Origin: Mucilaginibacter ginsenosidivorans | Lineage (GTDB): Bacteria; Bacteroidota; Bacteroidia; Sphingobacteriales; Sphingobacteriaceae | NCBI RefSeq assembly: GCF_007971025.1 | Contig: NZ_CP042436.1 | Location: 2,232,001 to 2,296,000, forward strand | Reading direction: 5' to 3' | Length of the DNA: 64,000 nucleotides | Shown: positions 16,523 through 25,757 of the stretch, one piece after another | Layout: the number at the start of each line of letters is the position of its first letter | How positions within the stretch are numbered: position 1 is the stretch's first letter | Notes under the pieces: model-generated | Database searches by the model: none | The model's input: only the letters and a program-made list of their open reading frames with translations | What the model was told of the DNA's origin: nothing | Program-made: the position numbers and the translations under genes

Positions 16523-18349
16523 ATGAATAACATCACCCGACCCATCGTATTGAACCTTTTTTTCTTCACGTCTTTCTTTGGCGCACTGCATACTTATGCA
16601 CAGGTGATGTATCGCGGAACTGCCGCCCACAACTTAAACTATAATTCGGGGGGCAAGGGTTTTTTTAATGAATGCGCCTGGAAGTTCGATGCGGATGCGC
16701 CCATCCGGTCGACCGTCGTGGTCTCGGGTAATTCTGTCTATTTCGGCAGTAGCCGGGGCGTGTTTTATAGTCTGAACAAAAATACGGGAAAGGTCAGTTG
16801 GACATTCAAACCAGGCCATGCCATCAATTCATCGGCAGCGGTGCACAACGGCAGTGTTTTCTTTAGCGATAATAAGCAAAGCCTTTATTCCCTCAATGCA
16901 GCGACAGGTAAATTGAACTGGAAAACAGACCTTGGCATTGCCAAAAGCTACGACTGGGCATTTGATTATACCTATTCGTCGCCCGCTATCGTCAACGGGC
17001 AAATACTTATCGGCAGTAAGGACGGCTGCATTTACAACATTAACGAAGCCACGGGCAAAGTAAAATGGAAATTCAAAACGGAAGGCATTGTCAGGAGTTC
17101 GCCGGCAGTTGCGGCCAATGTTATTTACGCGGGGGATACCGAAGGTAATTTCTATGCTGTAAACCTTAACAACGGACAGCAAAAGTGGCGCTTTGAAATA
17201 CAGGGGCATACCATGCAGAATGAAAAATTCTCGTTCGACCGCAGGGCGATCATCGCTTCGCCTTTGGTAACCGGCAACAAGGTGATCATTGGCGGGCGCG
17301 ACGGATTTTTATATTGCCTTGATAAAAACACTGGAAAACGACTATGGCGCGTGGATCATGAAGTTTCATGGATCATATCGGCGGTTGCAGTAAAAGATAA
17401 TATTGTGGTCACGGGTACATCTGATGGACATTTTGTACAGGCTGTCGATTTGAACAGCGGCAAGCAACTCTGGAAATATCATACGGTGAACGTGGTATGG
17501 TCGTCGCCTATTATCGATGGTGATAAGGTTTATATAGGCAGTCATGAAGGCGCCGTTTATTGCCTCGATCTGAAAACGGGCCGTAAACTCACCAGTTTTC
17601 AAACGGGCGGTATCGTTTTTTCGTCGCCCGTTATCGACGGTCACTTGCTTTACGCCGGGTCGGACGATGGCTTTCTTTACGCCCTCAAACCGGGTATGGG
17701 CCATTTCTCACCAACTACGGCCCGTAAATACGTTTTTTGGGACGAAGGCATACCGGCCCCTAACGGAAACGATATCCGGATACGGAAATACCTTACTGAT
17801 AACGGTTATAAACGGCTGGATAAAGGAAAACTGGTTAAGCTGATCGCCGAAAAAGATTCAGCCGAAAACGCAGTCATAGTATTTGCTACTAACTTTTTCC
17901 CGGACGAAATAACTAAAGGCGAGAAAAGCTCAACCCTGTGCAGTTACCTTAATGCCGGCGGCAAAATAGTGGTAACAGCTACCGATCCGCTTGTGCTGAA
18001 ATATGACACCAAATATAAATCGGTGGTCCTACGCAGCTTCCTGTATGCCGACAGCGTGATAGGTATCAAGTACGGGCCCGACGATTTGCGTTCCTATAAA
18101 GGCAACCAGCCGGCGTTTCGCACCAAAACAGGGGAAGAGTGGGGCGTACAATCATTCTGGGCATCGCCGCTTAGCGTCGACCCGAAGCAGGTGGATATCG
18201 TGTTAGGTATGGACGAGAATGGGCTGGCATCGGCATGGGTAAAGAAATTTCATAAAAGCTCAGGCTCGGGTTTTGTGCAGATATGGGTGGGTGAGGGCGA
18301 CCGGGACCTGAGCTTTATAACGCGTGTAGCAGAGTACGGACTAAAATAA
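16523..18349 (+). CDS. Secreted PQQ-type beta-propeller with C-terminal GATase/ThuA-like domain
   Basis: 608 residues with a signal peptide (about 1-27, ending YAQ). Residues about 40-390 contain seven or eight tryptophan-docking repeats of PQQ-propeller type (GKVSWTFKPG, GKLNWKTDLG, GKVKWKFKTEG, GKRLWRVDHE, GKQLWKYHT). From about 410 a second domain begins (DIRIRKYLTDNGYKRLDKG, AENAVIVFATNFFPDEI, YLNAGGKIVVTATDP). This strand-helix order resembles a ThuA-like class I glutamine-amidotransferase fold, without a visible catalytic Cys-His pair. It heads a set of four closely spaced genes of extracytoplasmic proteins. Role not known. Confidence 0.8.
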   Translation: MNNITRPIVLNLFFFTSFFGALHTYAQVMYRGTAAHNLNYNSGGKGFFNECAWKFDADAPIRSTVVVSGNSVYFGSSRGVFYSLNKNTGKVSWTFKPGHAINSSAAVHNGSVFFSDNKQSLYSLNAATGKLNWKTDLGIAKSYDWAFDYTYSSPAIVNGQILIGSKDGCIYNINEATGKVKWKFKTEGIVRSSPAVAANVIYAGDTEGNFYAVNLNNGQQKWRFEIQGHTMQNEKFSFDRRAIIASPLVTGNKVIIGGRDGFLYCLDKNTGKRLWRVDHEVSWIISAVAVKDNIVVTGTSDGHFVQAVDLNSGKQLWKYHTVNVVWSSPIIDGDKVYIGSHEGAVYCLDLKTGRKLTSFQTGGIVFSSPVIDGHLLYAGSDDGFLYALKPGMGHFSPTTARKYVFWDEGIPAPNGNDIRIRKYLTDNGYKRLDKGKLVKLIAEKDSAENAVIVFATNFFPDEITKGEKSSTLCSYLNAGGKIVVTATDPLVLKYDTKYKSVVLRSFLYADSVIGIKYGPDDLRSYKGNQPAFRTKTGEEWGVQSFWASPLSVDPKQVDIVLGMDENGLASAWVKKFHKSSGSGFVQIWVGEGDRDLSFITRVAEYGLK

Positions 18350-18353
18350 AACG

Positions 18354-19322
18354 ATGATGTATCTCAGATCATATATCGCCGCTGTATTGTCGCTGACCAG
18401 CGCGGGAATATTTGCGCAGGGCAGCTACCCGGGTAAGGGGATCCCGGCTGATACGCCGCAGATATTTGCCGAAGGCATCCTTTCCGACGGTTTAAATAAC
18501 CGCGATTTTGCCATTTCGCCGAAAGGGGATGAGGTATTTTTTACCATCCAGGGACCGAGGTTCGCATTGAGCACTATCCTGCACATCACGAAAAGGAACG
18601 GCCGGTGGAGTGAGCCTGAAGTTGCTCCCTTCTCGGGCAAATGGCGCGATCTGGAGGCGGCCTTTTCGCCCGATGGGCAGTTCATCTATTTCTCATCGGA
18701 CAGACCGGTGAACGGCGAGGCAAAGAAGGACTTTGACCTGTGGCGCGTCAAACGTTTGCCGGGGGGAAGGTTTGGTGAACCGGAAAACCTCGGCACGGTT
18801 GTCAATTCAGGTAAAAATGAATTTTACCCGTCGGTCGCGCGCAGCGGCAACCTGTACTTTACCGTTGAAGCAGATTATGGAAAGGGGAGCGAGGATATAG
18901 TGATTTGCAAATGGAACGGTACGGGCTTTGCCAGACCCGAAAGCCTGCCCGAAGATATTAATACCAAATACGACGAATTTAACGCCTTTGTCGATCCGGA
19001 TGAGCGGTATATCCTCTTCTCGTCCTACGGCAGGCCGGATGATATGGGCGGCGGAGATCTTTATTTTAGCAGGAAAAACGAGAACGGAGACTGGTTACCT
19101 GTAAAGCATTTCCCCGCCCCATTTAATTCGGCCTACCTGGATTACTGCCCCTATGTGACGCCTGATAAAATGTACCTGGTATTTACGAGCAACCGCATGG
19201 GGCCCGGCTTTAAAAATGGGAAAGCGAAAAACTACGGGGAAACCAGGGATATGTTGTCGGGCCCGGGCAACGGCAACGATGATATTTATTGGGTAAAATT
19301 TAATATGGACCTGCTAAAGTAA
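18354..19322 (+). CDS. Secreted PD40/TolB-like beta-propeller protein
   Basis: 322 residues with a signal peptide (to about residue 21, IFAQ). It contains WD40-like PD40 repeats: AFSPDGQFIYFSSDRP, DPDERYILFSSYG and TPDKMYLVFTSNR. It starts four bases after the preceding propeller gene, so the two are cotranscribed. TolB-like periplasmic propellers bind proteins or peptides; no TolB-specific N-terminal domain is present. Confidence 0.85.
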   Translation: MMYLRSYIAAVLSLTSAGIFAQGSYPGKGIPADTPQIFAEGILSDGLNNRDFAISPKGDEVFFTIQGPRFALSTILHITKRNGRWSEPEVAPFSGKWRDLEAAFSPDGQFIYFSSDRPVNGEAKKDFDLWRVKRLPGGRFGEPENLGTVVNSGKNEFYPSVARSGNLYFTVEADYGKGSEDIVICKWNGTGFARPESLPEDINTKYDEFNAFVDPDERYILFSSYGRPDDMGGGDLYFSRKNENGDWLPVKHFPAPFNSAYLDYCPYVTPDKMYLVFTSNRMGPGFKNGKAKNYGETRDMLSGPGNGNDDIYWVKFNMDLLK

Positions 19323-19328
19323 AACAGC

Positions 19329-20240
19329 ATGATGAAAAAAATTACCGTATTGTTATTGACCGTAACCAGTATAAGCGCCTTTGCACAGCAGCAGGTAACG
19401 TTAAAAAAAGCTGATTCGCTGTTTGCAAAGCAAGAGTGGAAAGCCGCAAAGCAAAACTATGTGAGTGTGCTTAAAGATACTTCGTCCAACGCCGTATCAT
19501 GGACACGATTGGGGTATTGCAATCAAAACCTTGGCCTGTATGCCGAGGCTTTAAAAGACTATGATAAATGCCTTGCAAATAGCCCGAGACCGCCGGTTAG
19601 GTCGGTAACACTGTCGCGAATGGCGCGGATATATGCAATTACCAATAAAATTGACGAAGCGGCAGACAGGCTGATAAAAGCCACCGCATTGGGCTACAAC
19701 AGCCTGCCCGACCTGGACACAATGGCCGACTATAAGAACATGCGCGCCGCGGCCAATTTTGCGGATATACGCAAAAAAGTATATGAAACGGTGTTCCCTT
19801 GTGCTGCCGAACCGCATGCCCACGATTTTGATTTTTGGATAGGAGAATGGGATGTTTATCAAACAGGTACGAAATTTTTGGTGGGGCACAGCCTGGTTCA
19901 AAGTATATCCGGCGAATGCGCCTTGCTTGAAAACTGGACATCCACGCAGGCCAGTACCGGCAAAAGCATAAACTATTACAATGCCGCAACCGGTAAATGG
20001 GAGCAGGACTGGATAGGTTCAGCAGGCGGGCCGCAGCGCTACCTTAACGGCGAATATAAAGACGGCGCCATGCAGTTTACCTATGAGTTCACCAACGCCC
20101 AGGGTAAAAAGCAAACCGGCAATTTCAAATTTTACAATATCGACAAAGATACCGTGCGCCAGTACCAGGATGTCAATAACGACGATGGTAAAACGGTTAC
20201 CGTATCATACGATTTTACGTATGTCAGGAAAAAGCAGTAA
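19329..20240 (+). CDS. Secreted TPR protein with DUF1579-like C-terminal domain
   Basis: 303 residues: signal peptide (to FAQQ, about residue 19), then three TPR-like helical repeats up to about residue 145. A C-terminal beta-rich domain follows, beginning HDFDFWIGEWDVY, with the W-x-G-x-W opening usual in DUF1579-type lipocalin-like domains. It starts six bases after the PD40 gene, in the same operon. The C-terminal domain probably binds a small hydrophobic ligand, by fold analogy only. Confidence 0.8.
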   Translation: MMKKITVLLLTVTSISAFAQQQVTLKKADSLFAKQEWKAAKQNYVSVLKDTSSNAVSWTRLGYCNQNLGLYAEALKDYDKCLANSPRPPVRSVTLSRMARIYAITNKIDEAADRLIKATALGYNSLPDLDTMADYKNMRAAANFADIRKKVYETVFPCAAEPHAHDFDFWIGEWDVYQTGTKFLVGHSLVQSISGECALLENWTSTQASTGKSINYYNAATGKWEQDWIGSAGGPQRYLNGEYKDGAMQFTYEFTNAQGKKQTGNFKFYNIDKDTVRQYQDVNNDDGKTVTVSYDFTYVRKKQ

Positions 20241-20263
20241 ATTTTGTCTTTTAAAAATTAAGG

Positions 20264-20800
20264 ATGAGAAAGTTCTTTTTACTTGCCACAGGGCTGTTAT
20301 TATTTCAACAGGGTATAAGCCAGGTGAAGAATACTTCCTACACCACGCAAACAGGTGAAAAGGTATTGCGGCTCGAATCGGTTTTACCAGTAGATATTAA
20401 AACAGCCTGGAAGCTTTTTACCACGGACGAAGGTTTAAAAACGTGGATAGCCCCGCAGGCGCACATTAATTTAGCAGTTGGCGGTTCGGTTGTAACAAAC
20501 TATGATAAGAACAAACCCTTAAGTGACCCTTCATCAATAACATTGCCGATAATCAACTATATCGATCAGGAAATGATTACTTTTAAAGTAAACCTTAATG
20601 ATAATTTTGACCCGGCAGCAAGAGCTGAAGATAAAAATTTGCAGGAAGTGATTCTGCTCAAAGCGATCGGCCCGCAGCAAACGCAGGTTGTTTCTTTAAT
20701 GATGGGTTGGGGAAAAGGCCCGGCCTGGGATAAAACCTATAATTTTTTCGCCAAAGGGAACGAATGGACCTACAACGAATTGCTGAAAAATTATAAGTAG
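20264..20800 (+). CDS. SRPBCC / AHSA1-like domain protein with signal peptide
   Basis: 178 residues. An N-terminal leader (FLLATGLLLFQQGISQ) precedes a START/Bet v1-like domain: LESVLPVDIKTAWKLFTTDE, LKTWIAPQAHINLAVGG, MMGWGKGPAWDKTYNFFAKG. AHSA1-type domains are usually cytoplasmic, so an exported copy is of note. It lies 23 bases after the TPR gene and ends the operon before a terminator. Confidence 0.82.
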   Translation: MRKFFLLATGLLLFQQGISQVKNTSYTTQTGEKVLRLESVLPVDIKTAWKLFTTDEGLKTWIAPQAHINLAVGGSVVTNYDKNKPLSDPSSITLPIINYIDQEMITFKVNLNDNFDPAARAEDKNLQEVILLKAIGPQQTQVVSLMMGWGKGPAWDKTYNFFAKGNEWTYNELLKNYK

Positions 20801-20820
20801 GTGAAGTTTTGATAGAAGGA

Positions 20821-20857
20821 AAAGCCATTGCTGCCGGATAAACAGCAATGGCTTTTT
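20821..20857. terminator. Bidirectional terminator
   Basis: Stem AAAGCCATTGCTG pairs with CAGCAATGGCTTT around a nine-base loop, with T-runs on the plus side and A-runs on the other. It sits between convergent genes (SRPBCC and GH2) and could serve both. Confidence 0.9.
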
Positions 20858-20861
20858 AATT

Positions 20862-23312
20862 TTATTTGGAGTTGATGACAAGCGTAGCGCCTGTAAGGCC
20901 CTTGGATGAAGCATCCAGCGTAATGTTCCCCGGTTTTCCATTCGACTGTAAAATTGCAAGCGCCAGCCCGTTAAAAGCATGGCGGTAATTGGCCTTGAAC
21001 GGGTCGTGATCGGTTTCGCTGCCATTGTCGACGCCGGCGATAAAAGCGTTGCCGTTCAGCTTAAAGTTTACGAGGTTATCGGCAGTTGGCACAACGTTGC
21101 CATCTTTATCCAATATCCTGACGGTAACAAATGACAGATCCTTGCCATTTGCTTTGATGTTCTTGCGGTCGGCTACCAACTGAATTTTGGCAGGCTTACC
21201 GGCGGTATGTATCACCTCGGTCTTAACTATTTTACCATCCTTTCGCGATACCGCCTTCAGGGTACCCGGCTCGTATTTCACCCGCCACATCACGTGCAGG
21301 TCGTCGCCTTCCTTCTTTTTAGTACCCAGCGATTTGCCGTTTAGAAACAATTCAACCTCGTCGGCATGGTTATAAAATGCCCACACGTCTATGGTTTTAC
21401 CGGGTTCCCAGTTCCAGTGCGGCAGAATATGCAGTACGGTTTTGTCGGTCCATTCGCTTTGGTACATATAGTAAATATCCTTCGGGAAACCTGCCAGGTC
21501 GATAATGCCGAAATACGAGCTGCGCGACGGCCATTTATAAGGTGTCGGCTCGCCAAGGTAATCCCATCCCGTCCAGATGAACATACCCGAGAGGAAGTCA
21601 TATTTCTTCATCACCTTCCAGGTAGCCTCGTGGGTCGAGCCCCATGCCGGGCGGACATTATCATAGGCAGACACGGTGTTGTCGGGGTTGCCGTCGGTAA
21701 AAGGCTTGTCCCAGCGGTTTGGCCACACCCGGATGCTGTCCGACGGCATATCGTAATGACCGCGTGTTTCCAAACCTGATGTAGTTTCCGTAGCGATGAA
21801 TTTTTTACCCGGGTAGCGGTCGTGGAAACCAGCGTAGTTAAACTCATGATAATTATACCCGATCAGATCGAGCGCGCCTGACTGGATGATCTTGTTGCTG
21901 GTATCGGGCCTGTCATTTGCAGTAGTAATAGGGCGTGTTTTATCCAAACTATGCACGATCCCGGCCAGTTCGGGCGCCAGGGTTAGCGAGCGCGGGTCGC
22001 CCTGCTGCGGTATTTCGTTGCCAATACTCCATATCATCACGCTTGGGTGGTTGCGGTCGCGCAGCACCTGGTCCTCCAGGTCGCGTTTGTGCCATTCTTT
22101 AAAGAAAAGATGGTAGTCATATTTCACCTTACCCACTTCCCAGCAGTCAAACGCTTCGTCCATTACAATAAAGCCCATTTTATCGGCAAGATCAAGCAGT
22201 TCGGGCGCCGGCGGATTATGTGAGGTACGTATCCCGTTGCAGCCCATCGCCTTCAGCATTTCCAGCTGGCGTTGCAGCGCACGATTGTTTAGTGCAGCGC
22301 CCAGGCTGCCAAGGTCGTGGTGATCACAAACGCCAAGTATTTTCATCGGTTTCCCGTTCAGGCTGAACCCTTTATCTGCATCGAAATTGAAGTAGCGTAT
22401 GCCAAGCGGAGTCGTGTATTCATCGGTCACCTTACCACCGGTGATGACTTTGGTAACGATCCTGTACAGATAAGGGTTGTCTACCGACCATAAAGATGGG
22501 TTAATGATCGAGATTTTTTGATCGAATAATGTAGCTGCGCCGGCGTAATTGATGGTTAAGTTTTTTGACACGGCACTGCCAATGCTATTTCCTTTTGCAT
22601 CGTATAAGGTCGATTGCAGCTCCATCGGCAGTGATTTGGAATCATCGCCCGCCATGTTGTTTTTTACCACGATGTTTAGATCAATTGTTGCCGAATGATC
22701 TGTTACTTCGGGCGTTGTTACGTAAGTTCCCCAATGGTCTATCGCCAGTTTATCTGTCGTCTCGAGCCATACATGCCTGTAAATACCCGAACCCGAGTAC
22801 CAGCGCGAATTAGGCTGAACCGAATTATCAACCTTAACTGCGATGACATTCTTGCCGCCAAATTTCAGATAAGGCGTCATATCGTACCGGAACGAGATAT
22901 AGCCGTTCGGCCTGAAACCAAGCTTGTGCCCGTTGATCCACACAGTGCTGTTCCAGTACACACCATCAAAATCGATATAAACCATTTTGTCTTTGGATGA
23001 CGCCGGAACGGTGAAGGTTTTACGGTACCAGCCCAGGCCGCCGGTCAGCGCGCCGCCTTCCACTGTAGCGGGGCTATTTTTGTCGAATTTTCCTTCAATG
23101 CTCCAGTCGTGCGGCAGGTTAAGCGCCCGCCATTTGGCATCGTTCAATCCAGGCTCCTCACCGCCTTTTACATCGCCCAGGTTAAAGCGCCAGCCCATAT
23201 CAAAATCTGCTTTGCTGCGCGGCGATTGGGCAAAGCTTTTCAACCCAAAAAATAAAAATGGCACAAGTATAAGTATCCTCGCGGCCCTTAAAGTAGTTCT
23301 GAATAAAGACAT
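20862..23312 (-). CDS. Glycoside hydrolase family 2 (beta-galactosidase/beta-glucuronidase type)
   Basis: 816 residues with a signal peptide ending FAQ (near 29). It has the GH2 domain order: jelly-roll sugar-binding (about 45-210), immunoglobulin-like (to 320), TIM barrel (to 620), then Ig-like C-terminal domains. The acid/base glutamate is in WSIGNEIPQQG and the nucleophile in FIATETTSGLETRG. It should remove beta-linked galactose, glucuronate or mannose residues from oligosaccharides in the periplasm. It is monocistronic, with no SusC/D pair nearby. The exact substrate cannot be assigned. Confidence 0.92.
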   Translation of the reverse strand: MSLFRTTLRAARILILVPFLFFGLKSFAQSPRSKADFDMGWRFNLGDVKGGEEPGLNDAKWRALNLPHDWSIEGKFDKNSPATVEGGALTGGLGWYRKTFTVPASSKDKMVYIDFDGVYWNSTVWINGHKLGFRPNGYISFRYDMTPYLKFGGKNVIAVKVDNSVQPNSRWYSGSGIYRHVWLETTDKLAIDHWGTYVTTPEVTDHSATIDLNIVVKNNMAGDDSKSLPMELQSTLYDAKGNSIGSAVSKNLTINYAGAATLFDQKISIINPSLWSVDNPYLYRIVTKVITGGKVTDEYTTPLGIRYFNFDADKGFSLNGKPMKILGVCDHHDLGSLGAALNNRALQRQLEMLKAMGCNGIRTSHNPPAPELLDLADKMGFIVMDEAFDCWEVGKVKYDYHLFFKEWHKRDLEDQVLRDRNHPSVMIWSIGNEIPQQGDPRSLTLAPELAGIVHSLDKTRPITTANDRPDTSNKIIQSGALDLIGYNYHEFNYAGFHDRYPGKKFIATETTSGLETRGHYDMPSDSIRVWPNRWDKPFTDGNPDNTVSAYDNVRPAWGSTHEATWKVMKKYDFLSGMFIWTGWDYLGEPTPYKWPSRSSYFGIIDLAGFPKDIYYMYQSEWTDKTVLHILPHWNWEPGKTIDVWAFYNHADEVELFLNGKSLGTKKKEGDDLHVMWRVKYEPGTLKAVSRKDGKIVKTEVIHTAGKPAKIQLVADRKNIKANGKDLSFVTVRILDKDGNVVPTADNLVNFKLNGNAFIAGVDNGSETDHDPFKANYRHAFNGLALAILQSNGKPGNITLDASSKGLTGATLVINSK

Positions 23313-23406
23313 GACGGTCTATTTGGTAATAAATGTATAATCGACACTAATCTATGAATGTTTGTTTAAATAAAAGGATAAATCCATAAAATTTAAATTG
23401 AAAATG

Positions 23407-23787
23407 ACCCAGATGCCTCGTAGAGGCATCTGGGTGTAGCACCAGACCCACCTTTTTGCCCCGTTAGGGGCTACGCAATAGGCGAAGGGTAGCTCCTAAC
23501 GGAGCAAAATCACCTGGTAAATTGATTTTCTACAAACAGGTAGCCCCGATGGGGCATGCTTAAAATGCGTTATGTTTCCGGAACAGCTTCTAACATTTTC
23601 CTATAATACTTCTTGTAGCTTGTGCCACCCTTGAATTTTGTTGCATTAGACACTACACAATCGGTGAAAGTTAGTTCTTAATAGATCAAAACTTGGATTG
23701 TGGATTATTCAGTGCCCTGTCGGGGCTACCTGCCTGTAGCACCAGCCCCACCCCCTAAATTATGCCCCGTAGGGGCTACACAACCGG
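23407..23787. repeat. REP-like cluster in the gap 23313-23798
   Basis: Starts with a near-perfect 13-bp stem, ACCCAGATGCCTC-GTA-GAGGCATCTGGGT. Two related units follow: GTAGCACCAGACCCACC with TGCCCCGTTAGGGGCTACGC at about 23436-23485, and GTAGCACCAGCCCCACC with TGCCCCGTAGGGGCTACAC at about 23736-23781. Between them are AGCTCCTAACGGAGC and GTAGCCCCGATGGGGC. No gene is present in the gap. Confidence 0.8.
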
Positions 23788-23798
23788 CAGCAGGCAAG

Positions 23799-24197
23799 CT
23801 ATATTTTAGGTGTCGCTGAAAGCAAATCTGAATAATTCTTCCGATAGCTAAACAACATAAATATATTCAGCACCAACATCCCCGTCCCTAAAGGGATGTA
23901 TGGATGCGCCAGGCAGGCATACAGCATAAATATGTTCATTGTAATGGGGAATAGGACAACCGCAAAAAAGGCCGTATAGCGATTGATGAGCAGGAACACG
24001 GCGCAAATAATTTCTATTGTCTTCAGGAAGGGAAAGAAATACCCTGTCGCGCCGAGTGCACCAAAAAATGCATCAGCTTTTTCGCCAGCCGGCGGAAAAT
24101 TGATAATATGCGACATGAAATTCAGGAAATAATCCAGCCCGAAGACAAGATAGATGAGCCCGAGCGCAAGCCGGGCAATTAATACAGCGGTCTTCAT
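23799..24197 (-). CDS. DoxX-like small membrane protein
   Basis: 132 residues with four transmembrane helices (ALGLIYLVFGLDYF; ATGYFFPFLKTIEIICAVFLL; YTAFFAVVLFPITMNIFMLYACL; GTGMLVLNIFMLF) and the DoxX-family opening ARLALGLIYLVFGL. DoxX/MauE-like proteins are linked to quinone redox or membrane thiol chemistry, but function is undefined in most. It is divergent from msrA across a 99-base gap, which hints at joint oxidative-stress control. Confidence 0.85.
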   Translation of the reverse strand: MKTAVLIARLALGLIYLVFGLDYFLNFMSHIINFPPAGEKADAFFGALGATGYFFPFLKTIEIICAVFLLINRYTAFFAVVLFPITMNIFMLYACLAHPYIPLGTGMLVLNIFMLFSYRKNYSDLLSATPKI

Positions 24198-24296
24198 ATT
24201 TTACAGGTTTATAACGCTAACTTAGTCATAATAATAACACAATCAGCCAAAATGGCGTAATTGACCAAACGGCATTAAATTGGCTATAAGGGAAGT

Positions 24297-24845
24297 ATGA
24301 ACATACAGAAAATAACATTCGGAAATGGCTGCTTCTGGTGCACAGAGGCTATTTTCCAAACTTTAAAGGGCGTTAAATCGGTAACCTCCGGCTACATGGG
24401 CGGTAGCAAACCCAACCCTACGTATATGGAGGTTTGCAACGGCGACACCGGCTATGCCGAGGTTATCCACCTCGAATATGATGCGGATGAAATATCGTTC
24501 GACGAATTGTTGCTGGTGTTTTTCAGAACACACAACCCTACCACGTTAAATCGCCAGGGAAACGATGTGGGCACGCAATACCGATCGGCTATATTTTATT
24601 ATTCGGATGAACAAAAGCAACAATCGGAAGCAATGATAAAAAGGCTTACAGATGAAAAGGTTTTTGATAAGCCGATAGTGACCGAAATAACCCCGGCGTC
24701 CGACTTTTACAAAGCCGAGGATTATCACCAGAACTATTACCAGGATAACCCGAATAAATCGTACTGCGCCTTTGTTATCCAGCCTAAACTGAACAAATTT
24801 GCGAAGGAATTCAGCGAAAAAATACGGCCCGAAATGCTGCGGTAA
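24297..24845 (+). CDS. msrA: Peptide-methionine (S)-S-oxide reductase MsrA
   Basis: 182 residues, normal length. It reduces methionine-S-sulfoxide in proteins and free methionine. The catalytic motif GCFWC is at residues 11-15, with nucleophile Cys12. The conserved GYMGG, YAEVIHLEYD and HNPTTLNRQGNDVGTQYRS blocks follow, plus a YHQNYYQDNP stretch near the C-terminus. There is no signal peptide, so it is cytoplasmic. It is followed after nine bases by an acid phosphatase gene and probably cotranscribed. Confidence 0.97.
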   Translation: MNIQKITFGNGCFWCTEAIFQTLKGVKSVTSGYMGGSKPNPTYMEVCNGDTGYAEVIHLEYDADEISFDELLLVFFRTHNPTTLNRQGNDVGTQYRSAIFYYSDEQKQQSEAMIKRLTDEKVFDKPIVTEITPASDFYKAEDYHQNYYQDNPNKSYCAFVIQPKLNKFAKEFSEKIRPEMLR

Positions 24846-24854
24846 CAGGAAAAT

Positions 24855-25661
24855 ATGAGAAGATACCTTTGCTTATTGTTTTTTGGCAGCGCCCTATACT
24901 CAGGGCAACTTTTGGCGCAAACATCGAAAGACAGCCTGAGCGTTGTCAACTCCGGTAAGGCTTGGGCGGCTCTTTACCAGCAGCGCGCTGCGGAATACAA
25001 GGCGCTTTGCTTCCAGGCTTATAACATGGCCCGGACGCGGATAGACGAAGCGGTAAAGAAACACCACACAAGGCCCTTGGCGGTGGTGACGGATATTGAC
25101 GAGACGGTATTGGACAACAGCCCGTACGATGCGGCACGTGCCCTGCAAAACCTCGATTATTCTACGACCACCTGGAAACAATGGACGGCCAAAGCGCAAT
25201 GCGATACCGTGCCAGGTGCGCCTTCGTTTTTTAAATACGCGGTATCAAAAGGAGTAAAGGTGTTCTATATCACCAACCGCGATGAGGACGAACGTGCGGC
25301 AACACTTAAAAATTTGCAGCTTTATCATTTGCCTAACGCGGATGATGCTCACCTGCTGTTAAAAAATGGATCGTCCAGCAAGGAGAGCCGCAGGCAGCAG
25401 GTGCTGAAAAAGTACAACATTGTTTTGCTATGTGGCGATAACCTGCCCGATTTTGACGCACTGTACGATAACAAGCCATCCGAAGAAAACCGCAACGCCA
25501 CAACGGAAAAACTGCGTAAAGAATTTGGCAAGAAGTATATCGTTATCCCCAACCCGTCCTACGGCGACTTTGAAGGAGCCCTATTCAAATTCAATTACAA
25601 CTTAACGACGGCACAGAAGGATTCTATCATCAGAGCTCTCATCAAAACCGACAAAAACTAA
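24855..25661 (+). CDS. Class B-type acid phosphatase / 5'-nucleotidase, e(P4) family (HAD fold)
   Basis: 268 residues with a signal peptide (ending LLAQ, about 22). The HAD nucleophile motif is DIDETVLDNSP and the second motif is VFYITNRDED; the terminal aspartate motif is in LLCGDNLPDFDALYD. Lipoprotein e(P4) relatives dephosphorylate nucleotides in the periplasm to allow nucleoside uptake. Here the leader lacks a lipobox cysteine, so it is soluble and not lipid-anchored. It is adjacent to msrA. Confidence 0.92.
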   Translation: MRRYLCLLFFGSALYSGQLLAQTSKDSLSVVNSGKAWAALYQQRAAEYKALCFQAYNMARTRIDEAVKKHHTRPLAVVTDIDETVLDNSPYDAARALQNLDYSTTTWKQWTAKAQCDTVPGAPSFFKYAVSKGVKVFYITNRDEDERAATLKNLQLYHLPNADDAHLLLKNGSSSKESRRQQVLKKYNIVLLCGDNLPDFDALYDNKPSEENRNATTEKLRKEFGKKYIVIPNPSYGDFEGALFKFNYNLTTAQKDSIIRALIKTDKN

Positions 25662-25757
25662 TCGCAAGTCTCTAATCGCTAATCATTAAGTTTCTGTTAA
25701 CTGTAGTTTTTTAAAGGCATCATCCGTATTTTTGGTCTTCCCTTTCAATAATTACCT

